From Anaerotignum sp. (GTDB lineage Bacteria; Bacillota; Clostridia; Lachnospirales; Anaerotignaceae), in contig JAFWWO010000040.1 of assembly GCA_017523325.1 (NCBI GenBank), positions 1 to 60,459 on the forward strand: a stretch of DNA of 60,459 bases, in the 5' to 3' direction. Of this stretch, positions 1 through 8,431 are shown in pieces (the stretch's first letter is position 1; each line of letters begins with the position of its first letter). The position numbers were made by a program, and so were the translations under genes. The notes below the pieces were generated by a model that worked only from the letters and a program-made list of their open reading frames with translations, was not told the origin of the DNA and made no database searches.

Positions 1-1783
1 AAAGGGCATCGTCTTTTTCAAACGCAAAGCTGACGGTAGCCACTCTCTGCATTTTTTCCAACGAAAGAGTGAATGGCACTTCTTCCCCCGCAGGCGTCTG
101 TGCCGGCGCACTGACAGAAGCCAAAATCTCCTCTTCTGCATAAGGGAAAGGCTCTCCGGAATCTTCCAATGAAAACACTTTGGATACAGCGGTATTATCG
201 GCATAATCCACCAATGCAATTTTCGCCTCTGTCAAGCCCCGGAATTCCGGCGCGGTCAGATCGAAAATCACTGTTACCGTTTCGCCGGCCGTTGTTGCAG
301 CAGGCTCCTGATAAGGCGTGAGCCGGTCATTGCCTGCACTCATGGCCATCACAGCCTGAATATAGTGATTATCCCGCATCTTCACGCACCATTTATCTCC
401 ATAGACCTTGCTTTCCAAAACCTGCGGTTTTGGGGAGTCAATAACAATAGGGAAGGAAATTTTCCGGCTTTTGCCGCCAATGGTACCCGTCACAGAATAA
501 GTATATTCCCCGTCAGGCAAAGGTTGGTTCTTATCGTCAAGAGGCATCCAGCCCTTTTCCGCCGTAACCGTGCGATATTTGCCTTTATCATAATATGTTT
601 TGGACACATCGGTTTTCGTTTCACTATAAACCGTTTCCCCTTCCCCATCGGTCACGGAAAACAGCAATTCATCTACGCTGCGCAGCAAGGATACTGCTGC
701 CGTTACATGTTTCGTTTTCGTACCGCCGCGCACGGCATTTTTCTCTGCACGATAATCGGCATCTCCTTTAATATATGTGTTATGACCCAAATAATGGCCT
801 TTTTTCGTGCTATTATCGAATAGCCCCAGCATGGTTTCACAAATGACCGCCGTTTCATCATCATAAATGTCAGAATCGAAAATCGGCAAAGCCGCCCAAT
901 CCCCATAAAAGCCCATAAAAGGATAGGATAGCACCACATGATTCCCATCGGTAGGAGTCAATGTAACAAAACCCTCAATATAGATGCCGTTGGGGAAAGA
1001 CTGCTGCAATTCCTCTTTGCCTGCCGCCGTCAGCGCCAAATCAATCTCTACCCTTTCACTGCCCCCTGCATCTACGGTAACAGCAGCGGGCTGATCCACA
1101 CGGACCATATTTGCCTCCAGTTCTCGAGAAGCCTGCGCCATATAACTGATGCCGTCCTCTACCACCATATCCTCCGTCAATGCGGTCACATCTATCTGAT
1201 AAGTAATGTCCTCCTCTGCAAAGGAATGGAGCTGAAAATCAAAATCAAAACTGCCCTCTGTATTCTCACCCAACTCGCCCTTGGGCAAATCGCCGTTTCC
1301 ATTTGTCAGATAAACCTTGGTTTGCGTCGCTTTATCCAGCTTCACCAGACCGGCGCCCTGTTTTCTGGGGGAGAACGGCGGATTCTATGAGGCGGATATG
1401 CCGAGCCTCCTTGCCGCTATATGTATAAGTCACTCGTGCCACCTGATACTTCTTCGCCGGAAATTGATTGCTCCCGCTGAAAAAGCCGAAATACACCGCT
1501 CCATCTCTTTCCGCCTTAACCGTGCTGTAAGCTGCAACATCTTCCAAGAATTGGATACCGCTTTCGATGTCGATTTTTACATCATCAGCGGAAGGCCTTA
1601 AGGCAAATTCCGCTCCGGCAAATGCCGCATCTGCCTCCAGTATCACATCAAAGGAGAAGCTGTTTCTCCCGCCGGCAATATAACAGAAGTAACCGAAGGG
1701 GTAATTGTTGACGCCATAGCCGTACTGCTCAAACAGAGCAGTGCCGCCATACAGCACGCTAATAATCTGCAAAAATTTTTCAT
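1..1783 (-). pseudogene. Broken cell-surface S8 (lactocepin/C5a-peptidase-like) protease remnant, 3' end outside the window
   Basis: Three coding pieces lie head to tail in different frames. Piece 1 starts at ATG 1783 after a GGTGG-type ribosome site and encodes a clear signal peptide (MKNFCRLLACCMAALLCLSS) followed by a short linker. It loses frame near 1665. Piece 2 (about 1670-1385) reads NSFSFDVILEADAAFAGAEF and resembles a cohesin/carbohydrate-binding beta domain; that family call is tentative. Piece 3 (about 1385 to 1) has no start codon and has an in-frame stop just upstream. It begins SPRKQGAGLVKLDK and later has PFMGFYGDWAALP, both typical of the region after the catalytic domain and the Fn3-like domain of C5a-peptidase/lactocepin subtilases. 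It stays open to the window edge. No subtilase catalytic domain is present between the pieces, so I read this as a deletion and frameshift product. A misassembly would look the same. Confidence 0.6.
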
Positions 1784-2158
1784 ATTTCTTCCACCATTCT
1801 TTCCTATTCCCAAGAATAAATCCCATGCAGAACAATATCCGCCATACAATCGGCTCCATACAAAGACCCTATTCATTGTGTCGCTGGCAGAAAGCACTGC
1901 CTCTGCCAATGACCCCAATACCTGTACCATCTTTGTTAAATTAAGCATGTCATAAGTACAAACCGAAACGCAATAGATATCCATTCGGTTTTTCATCGGA
2001 AAAACTCCCGGACATAATGAATTTTTTTGTCCTTCTTTCCAATGACTTCCGAAACGCCGATACCGCCCTTTTTTATCGACACCGTTTATGGCATCATAAA
2101 TATGTATCTGCTCAAAAGCTTTTCAAACCCTGATTTCCGCCGGTCTTTCAAAAAAAAA
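1784..2158. other. Intergenic stretch without recognised gene
   Basis: This lies between the start of the surface-protease remnant and the terminator of the CdaR-type gene. Short open frames here lack a convincing ribosome site and family resemblance. I see no RNA gene or repeat. Confidence 0.5.
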
Positions 2159-2183
2159 GAGAGCCCTTATTTTCAGAGCTCTC
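2159..2183 (-). terminator. Rho-independent terminator of the cdaR-like gene
   Basis: On the minus strand GAGAGC and GCTCTC pair around a 13-nt loop and are followed by a run of T. It lies about 28 nt after the stop codon at 2211. Confidence 0.8.
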
Positions 2184-2210
2184 CTTATTTTCCGGACAGT
2201 GCATGATATT

Positions 2211-3302
2211 TTAATACGCCAATTTATCCATATAAATCATATACTTGCTTACCATCAATGTAATTTTGAATATAATGGCATCATCAAAATTACGCAAATC
2301 CAACCCTGTCATTTTCTGCAGCTTATCCAGCCTGTAAACCAGTGTATTTCTATGAATATACAGCTGACGGCTGGTCTCCGAAACATTCAGGTTGTTTTCA
2401 AAGAATTTATTCACCGTTGCCAAGGTTTCATCGTCAAAATCATCCATGGTCAAGCCATGAAGCACCTCTTTGATAAACATACGGCACAGAGGCAACGGCA
2501 GCTGATAAATCAATCGACCGATACCCAGCTTTTCATAGTTGACAATAAATTTATCCGTTTCAAAAATCTTGCCTACCTCCAGCGCCATTTTCGCCTCTTT
2601 GTAAGAACGGGAAACATCTTTCAAGTCATTGACAATGGTACCGCTGGAAATATATACCTTGCTGTTCGTTTCCGCCGTCAAGGTTTCTTCTATCATTTTG
2701 GCAATCCGGTCAATTTCCTCCGGCGTTTCCTTCTCCCGCAATTCCTTTACCAGTATAATACTGTTTTCATCTACCGCCGTCACAAAATCCTTTGTTTTGG
2801 CAGGGAAAATACTGCGGACAATCTCCACCACATTCATTTCCTTATCGATATTGGTTTCAATCAGATACACAATCCGATGCACGTTATTTTCAATATGTAG
2901 CTTTTTCGCCCGACTGTAAATATCTACCAACAAGAGATTATCCAGCAGCAGGTTTTTAATGAAATTATCCTTATCGTATCTTTCTTTATACGCCACCAGC
3001 AGGCTCTGTATCTGGAAGGCGGCAATTTTGCCGATTTGATAGCCGGCTTCATCCTCCCCCTTCACCTGAATCACATATTCCGGCACACCGTTATCGTAAA
3101 TTTTGAAATACTGGTAGCCCAAAATCAACTGGCTTTCCGCCGGGGAGCTGATGAAGTTTTCCACAGCGTCTATCTGACGCCCAATCATATTTTCCTCCGT
3201 GGTGGCAATCACCTTCCCCTCCTTCTCCACAACACTCAATTCCTTACGAGTGATGTTTTTTAATCCATCAATGGTGCTTTGCAAAATCTGATTGGAAATC
3301 AT
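2211..3302 (-). CDS. cdaR: CdaR/PucR-family transcriptional regulator (sugar-diacid type)
   Basis: A 363-residue regulator with the CdaR layout: an N-terminal putative sugar-diacid recognition region (about 1-135, with TIDGLKNITRKELSVVE and later GYQIGKIAAFQIQSLL), a middle GGDEF-like degenerate region, and a C-terminal PucR-type helix-turn-helix (ETSRQLYIHRNTLVYRLDKL at about 320-340). The family activates carbohydrate or organic-acid genes on binding small acids; the ligand here is unknown. An upstream in-frame ATG at 3341 exists. I chose ATG 3302 because GAGGTGAGG lies just before it and the protein then starts like its relatives. The gene is monocistronic, with a terminator at 2159-2183. 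No target operon sits beside it, so the regulated genes cannot be named. Confidence 0.85.
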   Translation of the reverse strand: MISNQILQSTIDGLKNITRKELSVVEKEGKVIATTEENMIGRQIDAVENFISSPAESQLILGYQYFKIYDNGVPEYVIQVKGEDEAGYQIGKIAAFQIQSLLVAYKERYDKDNFIKNLLLDNLLLVDIYSRAKKLHIENNVHRIVYLIETNIDKEMNVVEIVRSIFPAKTKDFVTAVDENSIILVKELREKETPEEIDRIAKMIEETLTAETNSKVYISSGTIVNDLKDVSRSYKEAKMALEVGKIFETDKFIVNYEKLGIGRLIYQLPLPLCRMFIKEVLHGLTMDDFDDETLATVNKFFENNLNVSETSRQLYIHRNTLVYRLDKLQKMTGLDLRNFDDAIIFKITLMVSKYMIYMDKLAY

Positions 3303-3485
3303 CGTCCTCACCTCAAATTTATCCGTTTTCCATTCTGCCACGATCGTTTTATATTCTGTAAAAAGTGCCGAAAAAGCGCTCCTCTTTGGAATATCAAAAA
3401 TATACTACTCCTATTTTATAACAAAATGCTAAAAAAAGTAAAGAGAAATTGCAAAAAAACATGCAAAATTTCTTTGAAAGTTATT

Positions 3486-3519
3486 TTTCCATAAAAAAAG
3501 TATCTGTTTTTTATGGAAA
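3486..3519. terminator. AT-rich perfect inverted repeat, probable bidirectional terminator
   Basis: Two perfect 13-bp arms (TTTCCATAAAAAA and its complement) flank an 8-nt loop, downstream of the yitT-like gene that stops at 3577 and upstream of the cdaR-like gene. Either strand yields a hairpin with A/U-rich flanks. An operator role upstream of cdaR is an alternative. Confidence 0.5.
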
Positions 3520-3576
3520 CTGACTCTTGATTTTACAGAAAAACAATAAAATTTCCATTCCTTTTCTTTCGTTTTT

Positions 3577-4431
3577 TTATGTTTCCGAAAAGCCCTCCCC
3601 CAAAACTTCCCGAATATCCGTCACCCAAAAAAAGGCATTGCAGTCAATATTCATGATAATCTGCTTCACGGATTGCACTTCTTTTTTGGAAAAAACACAA
3701 AACAATACATCTCGGTTTGTTCCCGTATACTTTCCCTTGGCGGAAAATGCCGTTACCCCGCGGCTCAATTCCGATAAAAGGGCTTCGGCAATCCGGTCGC
3801 TTTTTTCAGAAATAATCCATGCCCCTCTGGCAAAATTCGCCCCTTCCATGATCCATGTACTGCAACGCTCTGTAATAAATACTGCCAAAATGGCGTATAA
3901 TCCTCGCTCCACGCCAAAAGACAACATTCCCGCAAAAATAATGACCGCATCCAGCATAAAAATCAGGCGAGAAACAGAAATACTGTGCCACCGCATATGG
4001 AGCAATGTTGCCGCCAAATCAACGCCGCCGGTGGTGCCGTCTGCCGAAAGCACCAGCCCCAGCCCAAGGCCCACACTGCCGCCGCCAAATACTGCCGCCA
4101 GCAACGGGTCGGCACTGGATACGGGCGTATATTCCGCTAAATAAAGCATGGCAGAAAACAGCAGCGACGCCACCACCGTTTTTTCAACAAAGCCTCTGCC
4201 CTTTTTCCGCCACGCAAATAAAAAAAGAGGCAGGTTACATACCGTATTCACCAGCCATAGGGGGATACGCAGTCCCAACATTCTTGTAGCCCATTCGTTC
4301 AACAAAATGCCGATACCCGTCAGCCCGCCTGCCACCAGACCGGCTGTTTGATAAAACCCCACAGTACCCACAGCCATCAAGGCTGTGCCTGCAATCAGAT
4401 ATGTCCAATCCCTCTTTTTTATGCTATCCAT
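3577..4431 (-). CDS. YitT family membrane protein (DUF161 + DUF2179)
   Basis: A 284-residue integral membrane protein. The first two-thirds hold about five hydrophobic segments with the glycine-rich TAGLVAGGLTGIGILLNEWA and DGTTGGVDLAATLLHMR motifs of YitT proteins. The last ~80 residues form the soluble DUF2179 domain (ISEKSDRIAEALLSELSRGVTAF). The biochemical role of the family is unknown. A GTG at 4440 is possible, but AAGGA sits one base before it and 10 nt before ATG 4431, so ATG 4431 is preferred. It follows the TagA-like gene by 31 nt and is probably cotranscribed at the end of the wall-polymer cluster. Confidence 0.85.
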   Translation of the reverse strand: MDSIKKRDWTYLIAGTALMAVGTVGFYQTAGLVAGGLTGIGILLNEWATRMLGLRIPLWLVNTVCNLPLFLFAWRKKGRGFVEKTVVASLLFSAMLYLAEYTPVSSADPLLAAVFGGGSVGLGLGLVLSADGTTGGVDLAATLLHMRWHSISVSRLIFMLDAVIIFAGMLSFGVERGLYAILAVFITERCSTWIMEGANFARGAWIISEKSDRIAEALLSELSRGVTAFSAKGKYTGTNRDVLFCVFSKKEVQSVKQIIMNIDCNAFFWVTDIREVLGEGFSET

Positions 4432-4462
4432 GTATTCCACGTCCTTATGAAAGAACCGACTT

Positions 4463-5191
4463 CTACCGATTCCTTTTTCTCAGGACTGTCAGTGCAAATT
4501 TCGGCAAGCGCAGCATACGCCGCCAGCGACTCGGCTGGGTAATCAGGCGGTAAAACCATTCCAAGCCCAGCTTACGGAACACCTTCGGCGCCCGCTTCAC
4601 ATTCCCCGCCATGACATCAAAACTGCCGCCTACGCCGATGCAAAGCTTTGCTCCTGTCAGGTGCATATTTTCATAAATCCATTTCTCCTGCTTTGGTGCG
4701 CCCAGTCCTACTAACAGTATGGACGGAGACAGCTTTTTTATGTCCGCAATGATTTTTTTCTCTTCTTTCTCATCAAAATAACCATTATGCACGCCGACAA
4801 TTTTTAAGCCGGGGTATTGCTTCGTCATTTTTCTTTCCGCCGCCGCAGCCACACCCGGTGCACCACCGAAGAAATAAAAGGTTTCCTCTCCTCCGGCAAG
4901 GGTCTGCATCAGTTTTTGGGTCAGGTCATAGCCCGCTACCCGCTCCGGCAGGCGTACATCGCTGTATTTCGATGCCCATACCACGCCGATACCGTCAGGC
5001 ACAACCATATCCGCCTTTTGCAATATTTCCATCAATTTTGCATCTTTCCGAGCCTCCATGACAATTTCCGGATTGGGCGTACAGATAAAATGCTGTCCTT
5101 CCGCCTGCAATAGATCCTGCGCCTTTTCCGTCGCCTCCTGCATGGTCACCACATCAAAAGGCACGCCCAATACATGGGTCAATCTTCTCAT
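4463..5191 (-). CDS. tagA: WecG/TagA/CpsF family glycosyltransferase
   Basis: At 242 residues this is the usual length for the GT26 family, which transfers N-acetylmannosamine(-uronate) or a related sugar to polyprenyl-diphospho-GlcNAc at the cytoplasmic membrane face in teichoic-acid linkage-unit or capsule synthesis. Visible motifs are TPNPEIVMEARKD, the VVPDGIGVVWA segment with the conserved Asp, and LLVGLGAPKQEKWIYEN. The C-terminal basic tail (RWRRMLRLPKFALTVLRKRNR, less its last residue in membership terms) matches the membrane-targeting appendage of TagA. ATG 5191 is chosen over GTG 5200 because AAGGGGG is 8 nt before the ATG but abuts the GTG. It lies 14 nt after the GT4-CsaB gene, so the acceptor is probably the wall polymer made by this cluster. 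Confidence 0.9.
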   Translation of the reverse strand: MRRLTHVLGVPFDVVTMQEATEKAQDLLQAEGQHFICTPNPEIVMEARKDAKLMEILQKADMVVPDGIGVVWASKYSDVRLPERVAGYDLTQKLMQTLAGGEETFYFFGGAPGVAAAAERKMTKQYPGLKIVGVHNGYFDEKEEKKIIADIKKLSPSILLVGLGAPKQEKWIYENMHLTGAKLCIGVGGSFDVMAGNVKRAPKVFRKLGLEWFYRLITQPSRWRRMLRLPKFALTVLRKRNR

Positions 5192-5204
5192 GCCAAACAC
5201 CCCC

Positions 5205-7442
5205 TTATTTTCTCCGTTTTAACAGCTTCTCCAGATATTTTTCGTTGCGGTGAGCCATTTCCTCCAGCTGTCGTTCTTTTTCGCCCAATAGGGAAACATA
5301 GGCCTCTCGATTCTGCATCACATCGTCCACCATGGTCAGTGTTTCTTCCATATCGAATTCCTTCAGCTTGCCGCCGCTGGGCATCTCCAGCTTTTCCAGA
5401 TAATACTCGATTTTCGGGTCATAAATAAAGCCGATTAAAGGCACTCTCTGCCTTGCGGCAAATATCAGGGTATGCAAACGCATACTCAATATAAAGTCCG
5501 CCTGATTGATGATGCCCATGACCTCATAGGGAGAGTAATTCCCCCGTAAAATATAGGCTTCGGATTTCATTTTCCGCCGTACCTTTTCGCTGACGGTCAC
5601 ATCTTGGGGCATCTGCATAGGCAAAAATACGATATGCCTCTGATATTTTTCCACAACGGTATCACAAAGCCGAGCAAAACGCCCGATGAAGCGATCCATA
5701 TCCCGCCAGTTGCGGACAGATACCACCACCATAGGACGATCCATAGGCACGCCCTCCGCCTGCAATATTTCTTTCGCCCGTTCCGGCGCAACGCTGTCCA
5801 TGGTGAATACCGGATCCGCCGTCACAAAGCATTTCTTGGGATTGACACCCATGGAAAGCAGCTCCTCATAGGAATTTTCCTCCCGCAGGGTAATCAAATC
5901 CGCCCGATTGACCACCTGCTTCACCAATCTGCGGTTCCGCTTACCGGAAACAGGGCCGATGCCATTGGCATAAAGCATCACTTTTTTTCTCATGCATTTG
6001 GCCACCACGGTAATAGAGAGATAATACATCAGGGAGCGGGTGCTGGTGCTATCCTGCAGCAAAGAACCACCGCCGGAAAGCAATACGTCACAATGACGAA
6101 TGGCACGCAATACCTCCCGCACACCAAAGCGATACACCGCCTCAATGCCGTATTTCTCCTTGGTTTCCTTGGGCTTATTGGACAATACGGTAATATGGTA
6201 ATTATCGCCCAATCCCTGTATATTTTTGTGCATGGAAAGCATAATGGCCTCGTCACCGGTATTATTAAAGCCGTAATACCCGCTCATCACCACATGATAC
6301 TGGGGTGTATGGCTCTCCTTCCATGCCGCATCATAGGCCTGCACACAATCCTGTGCCATTTTCGTTACGGAATAATACGCAAAAATCACTTCTCTGCCAT
6401 AAGCGCCTGCCTGCTGTCTTTCCTCCGCCGTCATTTCATTGAAGGCATAGACCGTATCACGGTACAGCAATTCCTCACTGGACAATTCACAGCCCAGGCA
6501 GCAGAAATTGTTCTCCTGCGCCACCTCCAGCTTTTCCGGACGAAATATACCGATATAACCCTCATTCCCGGCTACAATGACCGTTTTCTCCGCCGCCATG
6601 GCCTCCAGCGCCGCACGGCTGACTCCCACAAACACATCTGCTACGGAAACCAGCTCGTTAATATCCGTCCGCCCGCCGGTCATGGTGATGCATTCTCTGC
6701 CGATTTTTTCATTGGCTTCGTTGCTTCTTTCCAACAACTCATCAAACACATCACCGCCGCCAACAATCAGCATACGCAAGCCGGGTATGGCCTGTGCCAG
6801 CTTCGGCGCCAGGGCAATCAGCTGTCTTGCCACCAAGGCACGGCTTTCGTCCATACGGCTGACATAAACCAATGTAGGCTCGCCCTCCTTCAGGTGGAAT
6901 TCCTGTCGGATTTTACTGCCATCGGTACGGGGTGAAAATTTATCCGTATCAATCCCATTGATGGTGACAAAGATATCCTCACTGCGCACACGGTAATTCT
7001 CCATCAGATACTGGCGGATATCCTCGCTGACCGCCACTACCTTCTGTCCCCAGTTGGTCAGGTATTTCAGCCCCATGCCCGTATAAAACACCCAATGGGC
7101 AGAGGTCATGAAAGTAAAGGCACTTTTCATTCTTTTTTTCAGCAGACCGCATATAAAGCTGGGTATTCTGGCGTGGGAATGGACAATATCCACCTGCTCC
7201 TTTTTCACGATTTTCTTCAGCAGAAAATAGGAGCGTATCATTTTGAATATATTTCTCTGGTTCATGGGCACATGATAATGCCGGATACCGGCTTCCGCCA
7301 GCTCCTTTTCATACACCCCGCCGTTGGAGGCAACGATAATATCATAGCCCTGCTTTTTCAATTCCTTGGAAAGCTCCACCACATGGGTTTCCGCCCCGCC
7401 GATTTCCAAACCCATCAGCGTCATTAAAATTTTGTATTTCAT
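5205..7442 (-). CDS. csaB: Glycosyltransferase family 4 fused to CsaB-type polysaccharide pyruvyl transferase
   Basis: A 745-residue two-domain protein. Residues 1 to about 375 are a GT-B fold glycosyltransferase: GGAETHVVELSKEL near the N terminus, HSHARIPSF, and the donor-site region LEAMAAEKTVIVAGNEG. Residues about 380-745 match CsaB: SGYYGFNNTGDEAIMLSM, LLSGGGSLLQDSTSTRSL, ANGIGPVSGKRNRRLV and the C-terminal SMRLHTLIFAARQRVPLIGF. CsaB adds a pyruvyl ketal to the secondary cell-wall polymer, the ligand for SLH domains. Joining it to a sugar transferase suggests that sugar addition and pyruvylation are coupled. ATG 7442 follows GGGGGAGAG. The gene sits 13 nt after the DUF4330 pair and 14 nt before tagA. 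Confidence 0.9.
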   Translation of the reverse strand: MKYKILMTLMGLEIGGAETHVVELSKELKKQGYDIIVASNGGVYEKELAEAGIRHYHVPMNQRNIFKMIRSYFLLKKIVKKEQVDIVHSHARIPSFICGLLKKRMKSAFTFMTSAHWVFYTGMGLKYLTNWGQKVVAVSEDIRQYLMENYRVRSEDIFVTINGIDTDKFSPRTDGSKIRQEFHLKEGEPTLVYVSRMDESRALVARQLIALAPKLAQAIPGLRMLIVGGGDVFDELLERSNEANEKIGRECITMTGGRTDINELVSVADVFVGVSRAALEAMAAEKTVIVAGNEGYIGIFRPEKLEVAQENNFCCLGCELSSEELLYRDTVYAFNEMTAEERQQAGAYGREVIFAYYSVTKMAQDCVQAYDAAWKESHTPQYHVVMSGYYGFNNTGDEAIMLSMHKNIQGLGDNYHITVLSNKPKETKEKYGIEAVYRFGVREVLRAIRHCDVLLSGGGSLLQDSTSTRSLMYYLSITVVAKCMRKKVMLYANGIGPVSGKRNRRLVKQVVNRADLITLREENSYEELLSMGVNPKKCFVTADPVFTMDSVAPERAKEILQAEGVPMDRPMVVVSVRNWRDMDRFIGRFARLCDTVVEKYQRHIVFLPMQMPQDVTVSEKVRRKMKSEAYILRGNYSPYEVMGIINQADFILSMRLHTLIFAARQRVPLIGFIYDPKIEYYLEKLEMPSGGKLKEFDMEETLTMVDDVMQNREAYVSLLGEKERQLEEMAHRNEKYLEKLLKRRK

Positions 7443-7455
7443 GCTCTCTCCCCCA

Positions 7456-7932
7456 TCAAGTGCCGATGCTCGTGATTTTGATTACGGGTTGTGCGTATTT
7501 TGTCACAATTGGCATTTCCGAATTGGCCTTCAGCTCTACCACACCGTCCACAAAATATCCCTCGTCCTTTTCCATAACAGGGCCTTCTATGGTCAGCCTT
7601 ACGTTATAATACCCTAAGTACTCCGTTTCTTTCGCGGAGCCGTCCAGCTGAAGGACATTTTTCATCACCGGCTGATGGCTGACGCTTTTGATGGTGCCGA
7701 TATAAATACCGGTCTTATCATCAAACATTTTATCCCCTTCATGCAGGGCGTTTACCGTAGGCATCCGCACCTCGCCGATAAATGCCGTATAGGTCGTCTG
7801 ATCCACGGCATCTGCCAGCTCCGCCGTTTCCTTTTTGTTTCCCCCGCCGATTTTATACACCGCCAGAGCAAGTAACGCAAGTACCACCAAAATGATGAGA
7901 ATATCTATTACATTCCATCTTTTTTTCGCCAT
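7456..7932 (-). CDS. DUF4330 domain membrane-anchored protein (second copy)
   Basis: 158 residues: a short basic N terminus (MAKKRW), one transmembrane helix (IDILIILVVLALLALAVYKI) and an extracytoplasmic beta-rich domain of the DUF4330 type. Family function is unknown. The start is ambiguous between GTG 7941 and ATG 7932; ATG 7932 directly follows the stop of the upstream paralogue (TGATATG), which suggests translational coupling. The two DUF4330 proteins share the N-terminal NVIDILIIL/NIVDILLIL pattern and the GTIKSV/GTVKEV beta strand, so they look like an old tandem duplication. Their place between two polysaccharide glycosyltransferases suggests a role in wall-polymer assembly or export; this is inference. 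Confidence 0.85.
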   Translation of the reverse strand: MAKKRWNVIDILIILVVLALLALAVYKIGGGNKKETAELADAVDQTTYTAFIGEVRMPTVNALHEGDKMFDDKTGIYIGTIKSVSHQPVMKNVLQLDGSAKETEYLGYYNVRLTIEGPVMEKDEGYFVDGVVELKANSEMPIVTKYAQPVIKITSIGT

Positions 7933-7933
7933 A

Positions 7934-8431
7934 TCACTCACCGTCCCTTACTTCTACCACAATGCCCTTAAAGGCATAGCCCTTGCCCTTGACATTCAGC
8001 TCCATGCCTACCTTAACCACAGTGCCTTCTACGGCAATATCCTTCTCCGTTTCCGTTCCCTTGCCTTCAATGGTCAGGAAAATGTTGCTGTAACCCTTGG
8101 CGGGAATTCTTTCGTACTTTCCCGTATTTCTGTTATAGGACAGCTCCGTATACGGCTCCGTTTTGACCTCCTTCACCGTACCGAGATATGCCGTTGTAGA
8201 GCTATTATAGGCGTTCCCGCCGATTACGGGGAAATTCGCCGTTTCCTCCAGCACTTCCTCCCCCATGACCACATAGGAATAGGTTTTGGCCGCCGCACCG
8301 CCTGTTTCGCCGCCTTTGCCGCCCAAAAACATCTTCCCGCCGACAATTGCCGCCACAAGCAGCAGCAATATCAACAAAATATCCACGATATTAAATATAC
8401 CCAATAGCTTTCTGCTTCTTCTCTCTCTCAT
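7934..8431 (-). CDS. DUF4330 domain membrane-anchored protein (first copy)
   Basis: 165 residues with a basic N terminus (MRERRSRKLLG), one transmembrane helix (IVDILLILLLLVAAIVGG), a glycine-rich linker and a C-terminal extracytoplasmic domain (YSYVVMGEEVLEETANFPVI ... GTVVKVGMELNVKGKGYAFK). It matches DUF4330, a family with no known biochemistry. Its start overlaps the end of the GT4 gene at 8428, and its stop is immediately followed by the next DUF4330 gene, so all are read as one transcript. The tight packing argues for function with the neighbouring transferases. Confidence 0.85.
   Translation of the reverse strand: MRERRSRKLLGIFNIVDILLILLLLVAAIVGGKMFLGGKGGETGGAAAKTYSYVVMGEEVLEETANFPVIGGNAYNSSTTAYLGTVKEVKTEPYTELSYNRNTGKYERIPAKGYSNIFLTIEGKGTETEKDIAVEGTVVKVGMELNVKGKGYAFKGIVVEVRDGE

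Noticed and set aside
5604..6935. 443-codon plus-strand open frame opposite the GT4-CsaB gene
   Set aside because: Shadow of a real gene; no start site and no domain.
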